Assembly: GCA_963457665.1 (NCBI GenBank)
Contig: OY735212.1
Span: 12,934,183-12,998,182, forward strand
DNA length: 64,000 bases
Reading direction: 5' to 3'
From: Thysanoteuthis rhombus
Lineage: Eukaryota; Mollusca; Cephalopoda; Oegopsida; Thysanoteuthidae
Numbering within the stretch: position 1 is the stretch's first letter; each line of letters starts with the position of its first letter. The notes beneath the pieces are model-generated. The model was not told the origin of the DNA, ran no database searches, and saw only the letters and a list, made by a program, of their open reading frames with translations. Positions 1 through 12,336 of the stretch are shown piece by piece. A program made the position numbers and the translations under genes.

Positions 1-795
1 ATTGTTTTCAGCTTAGTTGTTTTCAACAAGATGTTTCAGCCGATATATTCTTAGGCCTCTTTTGCGTATATGTTGCATCTGATGTTCGGAAATGACAAGA
101 AAACAACATGAAATAGAAGTTCGGGTCTAAACACCATCAATAAAAGCAACGGACATACCCAGAGGCTTTGACAGTCGAATATTTCATATATGTGCCAGAG
201 GTCGGTGTTCAAGCCCCGGTGAGAAAAAAAAAGAAAAAAAAAAAAGCAAAAAACAAAAACAAAACAAAAGCACGAATCAACCCCCTCCGCCTATTCGACC
301 AGGAACAACAATTACAACAACGACCAAACGAAGTAGAAGAATGGGAAAATGATCTGTGTGTCGAATAAAGAAATAAAAAATCTTATATTGTGTTTGTAAG
401 GGAGGAGCAGACAATGCACATTCCAAGGAGGAATTAAGTGATACGTGATATCCTGTTGCATGGGTAACTATCTGCTCCCCATTAGATTGAATAAAGGGTT
501 CAGATCGAAATACATAGTAGGTCACCAACGACGAGAGATTCTTGAAGAAGGTTGGAGAATATAACGACCGAAACTTTCACAAAACGGATGAGGACACAAG
601 TCCAAGTGAATCATTGTTTATAAATGTCCATCCTGAAACTCAGACAAAAACTGATTATGAATGTTTATTTCCGGGACAGGGCAGTTACCCTCTCCCATTG
701 AGGGTGATTGAAGATGATCTTTTTTACTACCGATTTCATTCATTTAGTCTTGTGCAGAGGATAACCAGTTAGCAGAATTGGTGTAGAGAGAAAAT
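1..795. other. No gene seen; AT-rich sequence
   Basis: No coding region or known repeat can be supported. Around 195-215 there is a weak match to a tRNA B box (GTTCAAGCC) followed at once by an A-rich tract (about 223-265). That layout would fit the end of an old tRNA-derived SINE, but no A box is convincing. The open frames here are short and resemble nothing I recognise. Confidence 0.5.
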
Positions 796-1056
796 TATGG
801 GAAAGAATCCATTAAAAATCTCAAATGGTGGTGGGCTGGCCATACTGCAAGAATGGCAGACAATCGATGGACATCACGACTCACGACATGGATCCTCTGA
901 GATCAAATGCGGAACCGAGGCCGGCAGAATATTAGATGGAGAGACGAGCTAGACAAGTTCAGAAAGTACTGGCTACGCGATGCCCATGATAGAGAAATGT
1001 GGTGAATCCTGGGAAAGGTCTATGTCCAACGACGGACGTTAAAAGACTGATGATGA
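796..1056 (+). mobile_element. LINE family A, 3' end fragment (A1)
   Basis: This is the 3' end of an APE-type non-LTR retrotransposon, probably RTE-like. Translation gives the end of the reverse-transcriptase ORF: a WAGH-like box, then RMADNRWTSRLTTW, RWRDELDKFRKYW and finally ILGKVYVQRRTLKD. It closes on a short TGATGA run, the usual tail of this family in the window. In-frame stops follow TTW and EMW, so it is dead. The 5' end is truncated. Closely similar 3' ends recur near 20.8, 37.0 and 39.2 kb on the plus strand, and near 11.3, 23.7, 57.1 and 61.9 kb on the minus strand. Assignment to RTE rather than another APE-type clade is inference. Confidence 0.82.
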
Positions 1057-2855
1057 TGAATCATGGCTGTCCGTTGCCACATTTCCAGGACGGGGAGCAA
1101 AGTGTATACTTTCAGAGCGAGTATATCTGTAGCATATCTCAGTGTTAACCCTATTACATGATAGGCCTTTCACCGACGGAGAACGTGTTTCACTCACCTC
1201 CATTCGTCGTGTAAACAAACACAACTCACTTTATGATCTAGGTATCAGATGGCGAACGTACTACTTGACCCTAGGGTAACACAGTTGATTGAGTATCAGT
1301 CACTAATAATAGTCTTTTTTTTTTATATGGGAACATTGTTGGTGATACATAAAAAAAGTTGTAACTTGATCATTTTCTTTCATTCACTATAAGGTTCTAA
1401 CTTTCAAATCTCCATTGTTCTGATCAGAGAGTGGGTTAGAAATGCCCTGTTTGTTCTCCCTCCCTTTGGCGGACACCCAGGGTCTATGATATTTGCTTTG
1501 ATAGAAGTATAAATGGATAAGAGGGAATGAAAATCATTTGAGATACTGTTTATCGACTGAGGCGCGTATGAGCCTCATCAATCTGAATCAGGAGTGTTCT
1601 TTACAGAGTTTTAATTACTTTTTGTTCTGTACTTGCCATGTTGAAATACAATGCACAGAACATTTAATGCTTATTCCGCTTTGAATTATTTTTTTTTCGT
1701 TCTGATAAAATTAATGATCGAACGCGTTTTTGATATTTCTTGCTTTTTCTCCTCATTATAACCGTCAGGGAATGATTTTTGATTGACCGACTGTATCATC
1801 AAGAAAACAGGTTTTTTTCCTGCATATTAAGTGAAAAAGAAAACGCCTTATTCAGTATTAGAGTCAGACAAATGTTGTTGTCTTCGTGCAATATGCCAGA
1901 AAGTTTAGAGATTCTCTTTCCCCCCTAATCGCACCAGATAAAAGAAAGCAAAATTTCGTTATCACTCCGTATAGACAAAACGAGCGGAACATTCTGGTCG
2001 CCATTTTAGAAATTTCCCCCAACAAATAGATAAAAAGCAACCATAGTTTTCTCAAAAGAGAAAAAAAAAGTCAGATATAAAACTGCAATGAAAAGAAACA
2101 ATCATTAGAAATACTACAATGGGATTAAAATGCGTCAATAAGATGCGACGAAAAAAAACCCCCTCCAAACAAAGAATTCGGAATAGAGAGATACAAACTG
2201 GAAATTCCTGAACATTTCAAACAGCGATATGAATTCATTAAATAAGCCTTTCTCTTTTCCCTATTAATCAATGTACGTCATTATAAAACGTTTATTCCGG
2301 GTCAGAATCCCCCCCTTTTTTTTTTGGCAAACAAAACAATCGCTTTTTCAAAATGGCCGTCATGCTAATGAAGCATCGAAAGCCGTTCACAATGCACTGC
2401 TCTTCACAGCTCATGTTAACAACAAACCACTCACAACTTTCTTTGTTAATCTATTTTGCAGGTCCCTTTGTGTTTATTCGTAGCATTTAAAACGGGAAGG
2501 AATTATTCTATTTTGGTGGCATTTCATGTGTTTTTCTGGATGTCGTTCGATTGTCTTCATTTTATTTCATGCCTTCGTCACCAAGTTTCATTATGAGGAT
2601 GTTTGAATTTTATTCTCTGAAGTATTTCTTCGGGCCTTTTAGAAAAAAAAAAGTATTTTTTCCTAATTGTTCGTAAGCTTTGGTATTTTGTTATTTTTAA
2701 TCGGGACAATAGATCGCATGAAAAGTTTTAAAAGATTGGAGAAAAAAATAACAAAGTTATAATAAAAAAAAGAGATTTTAAAATTGTTAAAACGTCCTCC
2801 TCCCATGCCACGGATTCTTCTGTTAGAGACTTCGGTTTTATTTCACTTCTCACCA
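1057..2855. other. No feature seen; AT-rich sequence
   Basis: Only short homopolymer runs are visible (T runs near 1315, 1690 and 2320; A runs near 2070 and 2645). There is no ORF of interest, no repeat shared with the rest of the window that I could see, and no structural RNA signal. Confidence 0.5.
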
Positions 2856-2907
2856 GAAGACAGACGGACAGACAGACAGACAGACCGACAGACAGACAGA
2901 CAGACAG

Positions 2908-2940
<33 letters not shown>

Positions 2941-2978
2941 CGAACACACAAACACACACACACACACACACACACACA
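2856..2978. repeat. Compound microsatellite (CAGA)n-(CA)n
   Basis: A CAGA tetranucleotide run (2856-2908) passes directly into an imperfect CA run to about 2978. It opens long low-complexity frames in both directions, which are not genes. Confidence 0.95.
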
Positions 2979-3044
2979 AGTTCTCTCTTTCTCATCACAG
3001 ACACGTAGTAACACGGGCAAATTACTTCATGCTTGAAGCATATC

Positions 3045-3091
3045 TATCCATAAATTCATCTATCTATCTATCCCTCTGTCAAAGTCTGCTA

Positions 3092-3141
<50 letters not shown>

Positions 3142-3184
3142 CTCTATGTTCATGTATTCCTATCTATCTCTCTATTTCGGTTCA

Positions 3185-3238
<54 letters not shown>

Positions 3239-3264
3239 CTTGTATATCAATCTAAATATTTTCA

Positions 3265-3330
<66 letters not shown>

Positions 3331-3345
3331 CTCTCACTCTCTCCC
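3045..3345. repeat. (TATC)n array with embedded spacers
   Basis: Several TATC/ATCT blocks are separated by short spacers such as TTTTCATATCTATC. The same spacer type occurs in the array near 30.9-31.2 kb, so both arrays may descend from one repeat family. The 222-residue open frame across 3029-3697 (SIYLS/YIYIY) is microsatellite translation only. Confidence 0.93.
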
Positions 3346-3355
3346 CTCTCACTCT

Positions 3356-3431
<76 letters not shown>

Positions 3432-3436
3432 GTATA

Positions 3437-3499
<63 letters not shown>

Positions 3500-3593
3500 A
3501 TGTATATAATCCAAGACTTTTCATATCTATCGATCTATCTATCCTTCCATCCCAGTCTGTATCCACGTATCCATCAATCTATCTCTTTCTTTT

Positions 3594-3649
<56 letters not shown>

Positions 3650-3716
3650 ATGCACATAAGCACACACACATATATATATATCACTCTCTTCGTATAAATC
3701 TATCTATCTGCATTCA
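3356..3716. repeat. (TA)n arrays with interruptions
   Basis: Long alternating TA runs at 3356-3508 and 3597-3652, separated by TATC-like sequence and followed by a short CA/TA mix. The motif AGACTTTTCATATCTATC at about 3514 matches spacers of the 31 kb array. Confidence 0.95.
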
Positions 3717-3769
3717 GCCTTCATAATTTTCTCCCGATCATTGAACAATATTGCCCATTCCTCTCTGTC

Positions 3770-4125
3770 TACAGATGGACACATACACAGCCATGCATAA
3801 ATACACACTCTCATATTGCCTCAAACGCCTGCTCATACTTATGCTCACACCGTTGCACTTATGCACATGTATGCGTATACAAACTCATACACACATCAAC
3901 ACGCATATCGGTACCAACGCGTACACACAGACATACGTATATGCACACCAATATACAAAAATGCATACACAAATTAACATACATTATCACCTCACACTAG
4001 GGCCAAAATACACATATGCATACATACACACTTACATGCACATACACACACACAAATGCACCCACAGAAGTATATACATATGTATACACACACGCCAATA
4101 CAAACTTATGCATACACAACTCTCA
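3770..4125. repeat. Degenerate CA/TACA-rich sequence
   Basis: Diffuse ACACAT, CATACA and CACACA words without a fixed period. It is probably a decayed microsatellite. The 139-residue open frame over it has the HTHT/YTHT composition of such repeats and is rejected as a gene. Confidence 0.7.
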
Positions 4126-4497
4126 CCTTTGGGATTGGGTACACGTATTCTCAGATACAGACTCCTCTGAGGGGGTGCAGCCAGTGTATCACGCAGGAGC
4201 CAAAAGGACAAAAGATGGACCAAGAGAGTTGAAAAGGACCCGAGAGTCAATCTTCCAAGTCGATACAAAACACAATAGGTTAATTCTATTCTTTATCGGC
4301 GAGCGAAATTAATATGTCATGTTATAGTATATGAAAACATAATGACTAAAGGACGAGGGTGGCTGTGTGTGAGTCCACTTCTTCACACACGTGCATGCAC
4401 AGGCATGAACAGGCTGACACATACACAAATATACAGACATACCTGGTCTTCTCTTCACAAAATTATTCTTTGTTCTGTTCACCTTGACTTGTTTGAA

Positions 4498-4828
4498 ATT
4501 GTCAAGAAAAACTGTGACCAAAACTATCAACATTGGTTTTTTAAGTTTTTAAGTCGGTCTTGCTGGCTGGCTGGCTGGCTGGCTGGTTGGTCGGCTATGT
4601 ATGTATGTTTGTATGTATGCATTACGTGTATAGACACCGATGGGGTTACAGCGATGAATATCTGAAGATTTACTCCTTATCATATCTTGAAAAAAACTTT
4701 TTTTTGTTTTTGAAAAACCCTCCTTTCACATTTTTTAATTGATTACCCCAACACGGCATCTGCCAAAAGACACTGGTCGCATGATAGTCTCGATTGTGCA
4801 ACTAACCAGAACTGTAATATCTGCAGAC
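4498..4828 (+). repeat. Dispersed repeat R3, copy 1
   Basis: First of seven same-strand copies of an unnamed noncoding repeat. It starts with the AAACTGTSACCAAAACTRTCAAC block, then holds a GGCT/TATG microsatellite (about 4562-4618), ACTCCTTAT, an internal deletion, and the distal block with AATTGATTACCCC, GCCAAAAGACACTGGTC and CTAACCAGA. There is no coding capacity. It is likely a nonautonomous mobile element. Confidence 0.75.
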
Positions 4829-4832
4829 ACCT

Positions 4833-5492
4833 CTCTCTCTCTCTCCCTCCCCCCTCTCTCTCTCTCTCTTTCTTTGTCTCTTTCGTCCCTCTTTCCCTCG
4901 TGGTCTATCATTTTGTCTCTCTATCTATTTTCTCTCTCTTATCTTTGTCTTTCCTCTTTCCATTTCCCACTTCTCTCTTTTGGTTTAAGTCTCTCTATTA
5001 TTCTTTTTCCGTTTCTTTCACTGTTACCTTTTCTCTGTCTCCATCTCTTGTCTCTCTTTCCTCTTGTTTTCCTTTTTCCCTTCCCCCCTCTCTCTCCTCA
5101 TCGCACTATCTCACGTTTCCCTTATCACCTTTCTCTCTTCCTCTATCCACATCTTTTTTTAAAATTCCAATTTTAGTTTGACTTGCCTTCTTCCCTTTCT
5201 TTCTTTTTCCTAATTTCTTATATCTGGCCTGTTTCTTTCTTCTTCTTTCTCCTTCCTATCTTTCTTTTTTTACTCTTCCTTTCCTTCTTTAGTTGTGCTC
5301 TGTTTTTTCTTGGTTCTCTTTATTTCTTCCTAATATTTTTTCCTCGGATTCTTCGTATCCCTTTCTTTCTCTTTTTCACATTACATCTTTGCTTTTACTT
5401 CTTGCTCTCCTTCCTCCCATCGCTCCATCATTGCCTTTTCTTTCCTTCCTTCCTTCCTTCCTTCCTTCCTTCTATCCCCTCCCCACTTTTTC
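4833..5492. repeat. Polypyrimidine (CT-rich) tract
   Basis: About 660 bp of almost pure C/T on the plus strand, grading from (CT)n near 4835-4870 to CTTTC/TTCC runs, and ending with (CTTC)n around 5446-5470. The overlapping open frames (SLSLSL, FFLFF) reflect composition only. Such tracts can form triplex DNA. Confidence 0.9.
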
Positions 5493-6215
5493 TCGAACAT
5501 TTTTCTGCAACAAATGAAACTTAATAAATTGTCAAAAAACAATCCTCTGTGTTTCCAATATTATGTTGAGAGAAAAGAATGAATTCAAATCAACTCTCTG
5601 TTGTTTTCTTTTTGCCTAAAAGACAATTCATAAAAATTTCCTGCCCAAAACCCCACAACCCTTTCCCCCAATTGAAAAAAAAAGTTAAATAAAAGACAGC
5701 ATCTTTACCAGAAGACAATGATTTGTTTTTATTTCATCGCGCGCCTGTTTCAAGAATAACTCAGATAAGCGTTTGTTCTATCGGCGTTTTTGGTTTCCCG
5801 CCTTTGGGACTCCCCTTTTCCCGCCAAAAATCTCTCGGAACGAAACAATGAGAGAAAGAAAAACTTGTATCTGTATGTTCCTGTCTGTCATTTAGATCTT
5901 TTGTCCTTTGCGGACTCTTTTGTTTTTCTCCAACTCGTCTTTGTTCTCTCTCTGTTGGTTTTCGTCTCTTCATCTTTTTTAGAACAATAGCCACACTCTG
6001 GTCAATCGTTTTATATTGGCTGTTATCAATGAAACGTTTTCCTTTCTTTTCTTTACAAGTGTGTTTGGGGGCTTTTGCAGTTTTTTTTTCTTCTCCTACG
6101 CGGGCGTTAAAGCGCATATCCCTACATCACCCAGCCATGTTTTTATTCAAAAGGACAATTGCGATCACATACAGAACGATAAAGAGGCGAGAAAGGAAAA
6201 ACTAGAAAGAGGGTG
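5493..6215. other. No gene seen
   Basis: No repeat or coding similarity was recognised. A 118-residue minus-strand open frame (5761-6117) is lysine/arginine-rich because the plus strand is T/C-rich, and it has no recognisable motif. Confidence 0.45.
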
Positions 6216-6221
6216 AATAGA

Positions 6222-6285
6222 GAGAGAGGAGGAGGAGGAGGAGGAGGAGAGGAAGAATGGAAATTGAGCAAGAGGGTAATACTGT

Positions 6286-6328
<43 letters not shown>

Positions 6329-6431
6329 GATAATAACAATTATGATAATATTGATACTAATATTGATAAAATAGAAGAGGAAGAATAAAATTCGAGAGAG
6401 GATGATAATAATAATAATAATAATAATAATG

Positions 6432-6516
<85 letters not shown>
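6222..6516. repeat. Trinucleotide repeat cluster (GGA, CTA, AAT)
   Basis: Three different trinucleotide runs lie within 300 bp: (GGA)n at about 6227-6248, (CTA)n at about 6289-6328 and (AAT)n at about 6403-6514. The poly-isoleucine and poly-serine frame on the minus strand is an artefact of these. Confidence 0.95.
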
Positions 6517-6517
<1 letters not shown>

Positions 6518-7176
6518 TACAGGAAGAAGAGGGATGACGACAATATCAACCAATTTGGGAGGACGGCAATATTGAAAAGCTGTTTTGTCGTGAATCTGTC
6601 AATACACGTCGATGACAACCCCATCAAAGTTAAGAATTCATTGAAAGAGAAATTCAAACTCATAAAAATGGAAGTAACAATGGAGAAAGAATTCAAATGA
6701 TGAAATTTAAAACAAAGCGAGATGAAAAAAAAAATCTTTTTTTTTTTTCCTAAAAAGAAAAGAAAGAAATCGAAAAACAAATCGAAAAACCCTGAGAAGA
6801 AGCATAAAGCAAACTTTTTTTTATTGTTGTCTTTTTTCATCATCGGATTTGGGAGTAGAAATCATTCGAAAAAATCGACCAAAATGATTTGGTTTACTGG
6901 AGAAAGAATCCAAAATTCCCGAGTGTAAATATTTTTTCGTTGCAACATTTAAAGATATTTAAAATGTCGGTCTCAAGAAAATTGTTAAAAGAATTATTCA
7001 TTTCAACACCACAGGAAGAAACAAAAGATGTTTGTTACATAAAGTCTTAGTCGGAGGAATCGACATGAAACAAAGCAAATCAAACTTCTTTTTTGATGGA
7101 ATTGGGTATCTTCTGTGACTTCTTAATTATAGAGGTTGCTCAACATGAGGTTAGAGGGGATAATCTTGTTTCCGGG
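6517..7176. other. No gene seen; A/T-rich sequence
   Basis: Homopolymer-rich sequence (A and T runs near 6725-6750 and 6815) with no recognised element. Confidence 0.45.
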
Positions 7177-7484
7177 CAGTGTTGTAGCTAGAGATAGCCT
7201 GAGGTTTAAAGGCCCCGGGTAGTGGGGTTGGCTTCTTGAGGGGTGCCCTCCAACATCTATAGAAAAAAAAGAAAGTTTACAAAAATGAACATGTACTTTT
7301 GCATAATTGTTGAACCCCCTCACAAGAGTTGAATTAATATGTTTGCAATTTATGGATAAACAAATCCTTGCTATTGCTTAATGTTAATATAAATGCAATA
7401 GGCAAACTATAATTCATCAAGCTTTTGGTGACCTACTCGAATAGGAGCTTCGCGATTAGCCTCCCTTTTTCGGCTACGCCCCTC
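7177..7484. mobile_element. Possible hAT-like MITE
   Basis: The left end starts CAGTGTTGTAGCTAG. The right end carries CGGCTACGCCCCTC, whose reverse complement (GAGGGGCGTAGCCG) pairs partly with it. This resembles the CAGTGGCGTAGC-type termini of many hAT-like nonautonomous elements. The interior is noncoding and about 300 bp long. The inverted ends are imperfect and I see no clear 8 bp target duplication, so the call is tentative. Confidence 0.33.
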
Positions 7485-9050
7485 TTTCGGGCATCCGTTT
7501 ATTCGCAGTCAACGACTAAATTTTTGCAACATACTACGCACAAACAGGCATCGACACGTGGTTGAGGGTTCTTGTTTCGTATCAGTGCATATATAGCTGA
7601 AGTTAAACATAGCTCTTTGGCTAAAATCGGCTTTTCCCCTTGGATGACTGATATCTCACGATAAAACAATCCTTTGCCATCGGGAGCAAATAAACGTGCT
7701 GTCAATATTTGGATTGATTTCCCACCTGAAACGTTCACGAAATCTATCCTGGATTTAAAAAATCAAAGGAGATTTTGAACGATTGTTGCTCGCCTTATAA
7801 ACAAAAGGACCAAAAATATTAATGTTCTCTCTGTTGTTTTTGTAGTCGAAGTGCATGAAAATCTTATCTTGTGAAATTTCTCTTTCTGCAACATGTTGGC
7901 ACTTTTGAATTTGATATAGTGAATCAATATTTTTTCAATAAAATTCTAAATAAGCTATCAAGAGCTTCAAAGTTCGTTTGTGTGCAAATTTATTTCCTGT
8001 CTGCACTGGTTACAAAATGCGTGTGCGCGTTGACTTGCGTATAACTGATATGGGAGTATGAGAAGACATTTTTAAGACGCTCCACTATAATTATTTGAAG
8101 ATTTTTGGCGGGATCCCAGACAGGTGAGATTCCCGAGCATTTGCCAAATTAATCTATTCGGGAAAAAATAAAACTTTTTTTTACCTGTATATGGCTCTTG
8201 AAGGTGTCCCACGCAATATGTTTCCCGATGAATACGTCAGTCGTCAAATTCGACAAAAAAAGCTATGTTTGTGCACAGCTTACACGGTGTGCACAACTTG
8301 CATCAAAAACGTCTGAGAAGCCCAGGAAGATCACAGGCAATTGTAGATACCGTCAAATTCCATCAACTGCGTTAAGCACGTAATTTTGAGCGAATCTTCG
8401 AGCTGTCGAAGCAGTCAGCTTTACTTGGAGATACTCTTTAAAAAAAAATACTACTTCTATTCTAAAGTATTTTCTGAAGGCACGATCACTACCTATTTTT
8501 TTTCACCCTCCAATCTGCCTTAGTTTTGGATCAAAATTGCTAGCAACTGAGGTCCCATCCGACAATGACAGAATAGAAAGTCTACATTCAGTATTTGTAA
8601 GTAATTTCATTCAATTCAATGTTACACCCTGAACAGAATGGACGAGCTTGTCTCTCTCCAGGAGATGACTCATTTCTAGGCATAGTTTCAGAGAGACAAA
8701 TCTGCACATAATTGTCAATTGACACCCTTGCACAAAATTTTGCTTATGCTAAAACGAAAAAAGCAATATTTATTCCATATGAAATAATATATACCACACC
8801 ACAAGATAGAATTCAATTGGTTGATGACAAAGTTTCCGAACTAGAATCATCATTTATTATCATTTATTCCTTTTAGTGGGTCAAGTATTCTAACCAAATA
8901 TTACATTGATTTTGATTTTTTTCTAACATGATCTTATTTTTTTCGCTGTTTTTATCAAACTTGAAACTGGGCTTGGAGGCTTATTCTCCATTTTCGAACC
9001 TGATGTTATTTATTGCCATGCAAATTATGACCCAGCTGGCTTTACTGTCA
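7485..9050. other. No feature seen
   Basis: AT-rich sequence with only short uninformative open frames. No tRNA-like promoter, LINE similarity or tandem structure was noticed. Confidence 0.45.
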
Positions 9051-9292
<242 letters not shown>

Positions 9293-9299
9293 AAGCCCA

Positions 9300-9366
9300 A
9301 ACATGTTCGATTCCTGCAGCAGCCCTATCCTCTTCGATTGTTCTTTTTATTTATGTTGTCTATGCT

Positions 9367-9375
<9 letters not shown>
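9300..9375 (+). mobile_element. SINE family S1, fragment (copy 1)
   Basis: Begins inside the tRNA-like B box (GTTCGATTCCTGCAGCAGCCC) and continues with the S1 body (TTATGTTGTCTA). It is cut off on both sides by (TA)n arrays. The fuller copies at about 33.0 and 46.9 kb share the same order of blocks. Confidence 0.7.

Positions 9376-9424
<49 letters not shown>
9373..9424. repeat. (TA)n array
   Basis: A short TA run between an S1 fragment and an S2 SINE copy. Confidence 0.95.
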
Positions 9425-10009
<585 letters not shown>

Positions 10010-10038
10010 AGGAATGAACATATTTGACCCGACTGAAT

Positions 10039-10231
10039 AAATTATAAATTGCATTATATTATATAGGAATTGATTTGAAATGAATTCCCGTCGTTACACG
10101 GTCAATATATCACTCAATTTTACAATGTAAACAGAATAAGCAATTAGAGAAAATGGGTGTATATTAACGGTATAACGACGGGAGAGCATTTCAAATAGGT
10201 TTCTATATATTATAACGTAATTTATAATTCA
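10039..10231. mobile_element. Foldback element / MITE, ~193 bp
   Basis: Two long arms are inverted copies of each other. The left arm (about 10039-10113) contains TTTGAAATGAATTCCCGTCG and then TTACACGG. The right arm (about 10155-10231) contains CCGTTATA/CGACGGGAGAGCATTTCAAA when read on the opposite strands. The arms are roughly 70-75 bp with scattered mismatches around a ~40-50 bp loop. There is no coding capacity. The flanks are TA-rich, so a TA target duplication cannot be judged. This could be a foldback MITE of the Tc1/mariner type, but the superfamily is unproven. Confidence 0.72.
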
Positions 10232-10299
10232 TATATACATAAAAATGTATCGTCTAAAAAGCTTAACAGCTTTGAACATGAAACATTATAATAATTCTT

Positions 10300-10511
10300 C
10301 GAAGATTCTTTTGCGTCACTTAAGTCACCTATTCCCCAAAATCTGCAAATGCAATTTATGTAATTTTCTTCAGTGTTTCTTCACTGTTTTATATATACTT
10401 TGTTATTATGGCACAATGTATAAATAGTCTCTTGCTGGCATCATCAGTTGTTTACCATGTAACCGTTTTGGGGATTTAAAAAATAAAACTGCTATATTAA
10501 CATGAATGCAT

Positions 10512-10512
<1 letters not shown>
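10300..10512. repeat. Dispersed repeat R5, copy 1
   Basis: Shares a block order with 34530-34765: CAYTTAAG..CAC, TTCCC.AA.ATCT, AATTT..TGTAATTTTC, GTTTAACATGTAAC-like (here GTTTACCATGTAACCG), TTTTGGGGATT and AAAAC.G.TATTAA. Noncoding; the element class is unknown. Confidence 0.55.

Positions 10513-10513
<1 letters not shown>

Positions 10514-10557
<44 letters not shown>
10514..10557. repeat. (TA)n array
   Basis: A short pure TA run directly after repeat R5. Confidence 0.95.
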
Positions 10558-10559
<2 letters not shown>

Positions 10560-10662
10560 AAACTACGTATATTTTGAAAGTCTAGTCTATTCTGATGAAT
10601 TACTTCAAAAGTGAAAAATCTTGAGAAAATCGAAGTAATTAACAATTAGACTATTTGAGGAA

Positions 10663-10663
10663 C

Positions 10664-10696
<33 letters not shown>

Positions 10697-10880
10697 TATA
10701 AATATGAAGAGCCTGAGATAGATATTATCATGCAGATTTGTTGATTATATTCACAAAAAGAGAGAGTCAAGCATTGAGACAGGGAGAGGGAGTCAAAGAG
10801 AGAGGGGGAGAGGGAGTCAAAGAGAGAGGGGGAGAGGGAGTCAAAGAGAGAAAGAGAGAGAGAGAGAGAGGGGGGGCAGG
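10663..10880. repeat. (CT)n plus a 24 bp GA-rich minisatellite
   Basis: A CT/CA run (10663-10697) is followed, after a short spacer, by three copies of a 24 bp purine-rich unit containing GAGGGAGTCAAAGAGAG (about 10778-10850), then (GA)n. The overlapping open frames on both strands are products of this repeat. Confidence 0.88.
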
Positions 10881-11289
10881 AGAAAATGTGGGTGGTAAAG
10901 TTAAGGTAGAGATGGTAGAAATAAAAAGAAAGATTCAAGCAGACCTAGTCAATTTCCATTAGGTTTGAAAAAAAAAATCTTCACGATAACATTAAACGAA
11001 GAAAATAACAAGTCTAATTAGTCGCTCAAGCAAAACAGTAACGTGACCAACGTCTTTTGGCAGCACACTGTGATGTGATGATCAAGTAAAAAATAGGAAA
11101 AAATAGGTGATCAATGAATGCCTTTCGCCTTTTGTTGGCAGATGATCGTTAAATGAAAGTCTCGGAAAAAGCACGAATGCTACTGGACACACAATTAAGG
11201 AAGAATTTAGCATTAACTTACATTGTTACTTGATCCCCCCACTAAAACCTATGAGGGTAATTATGAAAACCGAAAGCTTTTTGTTGATA

Positions 11290-11408
11290 TCATCATCTTC
11301 ATCATCATCATCATCATCATCATCAGAAGAAGAAGAAGACTTTTAGCGTGCGTCGTTGGACATAGACCTTCCCCAGGATTTGCCTCACTTCTCTATCATG
11401 GGCGTCAC
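11290..11408 (-). mobile_element. LINE family A, 3' end fragment (A2)
   Basis: A short minus-strand 3' end. It begins at an (ATC)n run (the reverse of the TGATGA tail) and continues with TTAGCGTGCGTCGTTGGACATAG and CTTCTCTATCATGGGCGTCACG. These are the complement of the VYVQRRTL and DAHDREMW region of family A. It is strongly 5'-truncated. Confidence 0.72.
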
Positions 11409-11419
11409 GTATAATAATT

Positions 11420-12281
11420 AATAAATGTTCAATTCTTCATCCCTCTGGCCCCATTGTTGCAGCCCAAACACATGTTACGTACATAGCCAGCCATCAATCC
11501 AGCCAGACCTACGTGAAAAAAAAACTGAAGAAACTTATGGTCTTGATGACAGTTTTGGTTGACAGCTTCTAAAAACTCTGCAGTTATTTGTAAAGGTCAT
11601 AAAATAAGAGGACACATTTTTTTTTTCGACCAACAAAACAGTGATCTTTTTATTTCATGACATTTCACAAAATAATTGAATTATCTTTTGCGTTTGTTTT
11701 GAAGACACCGTCTTTCTTACCTTTGCAGAGTTTTCTCTTAATGTTTTCGCGTGTTCCTATTAATTTACAGCGACGTTTATTCATTTTCGTATTTATTTAC
11801 TTATCAATAACTCATTGTTTACTATTATGTAGCCATTCATCCTGTTTTGTTCTGAGTTCTACTCAACCAGTATTCGTGAGATTTAGCACACCATTGGTCC
11901 ACTCTCTTCATAATTATTATTTATTAATTCTTATTTAGCTTAGATTTGGCCCCGCTTCTCTTTCTACATTTTTCGAAGTACAACACAACCGCCTTGGCTT
12001 TTGTTGATTTGTTGTTGTGTTTCCGACTTTTCAAGATACTTCTGCTTGGAGAGAGTATGAGAGCTAGACCGAAGGAGAAAGTTCCTTCGCTTGTCATATC
12101 ACCTGTCTGTCATACAACTGATTAAAAGTAAAACCTGACTCTTGTATATCTGCTGGCGCTGGTATCACCCTGGCAGAGTCAGGTCCTGCAAAATCTGCAA
12201 CCAATGAATATTTACGTGCGTTGATTGATAGACAAATAGACAAATAGATGGACAGACGAACGAACTAATATATATGACACA

Positions 12282-12282
<1 letters not shown>
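11420..12282. other. No gene seen
   Basis: No recognisable element. The last bases before the (ATT)n run, ATGACACAATT, match the terminal block of SINE family S2, so the microsatellite may have grown from a SINE tail. Confidence 0.4.

Positions 12283-12334
<52 letters not shown>
12283..12334. repeat. (ATT)n run at the 3' border of the LINE
   Basis: A pure ATT run immediately beside the 3' end of the minus-strand R4/Dong-type LINE. Read on the element strand it is (AAT)n, the same repeat in the same register class as at the 5' border. Confidence 0.95.
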
Positions 12335-12335
<1 letters not shown>

Positions 12336-12336
12336 T

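Noticed and set aside
195-265. tRNA B-box-like GTTCAAGCC followed by an A-rich tract
   Set aside because: No A box at the right distance and no second copy in the window.
3029-3726. Long open frames of YIYIYI / SIYLSI type (also near 9.0-9.5, 37.7, 38.2, 52.7 and 58.9 kb)
   Set aside because: They are translations of (TA)n and (TATC)n microsatellites, open in several frames and on both strands at once; no start context or domain supports a gene.
4739-5524. Several 90-145 residue open frames
   Set aside because: Same cause: a CT-rich tract without codon structure.
10560-10640. A third CTGATGA...GAAA arrangement near 10583
   Set aside because: Spacing differs and the flanks show no homology to the two hammerhead-like blocks; expected by chance in AT-rich sequence.
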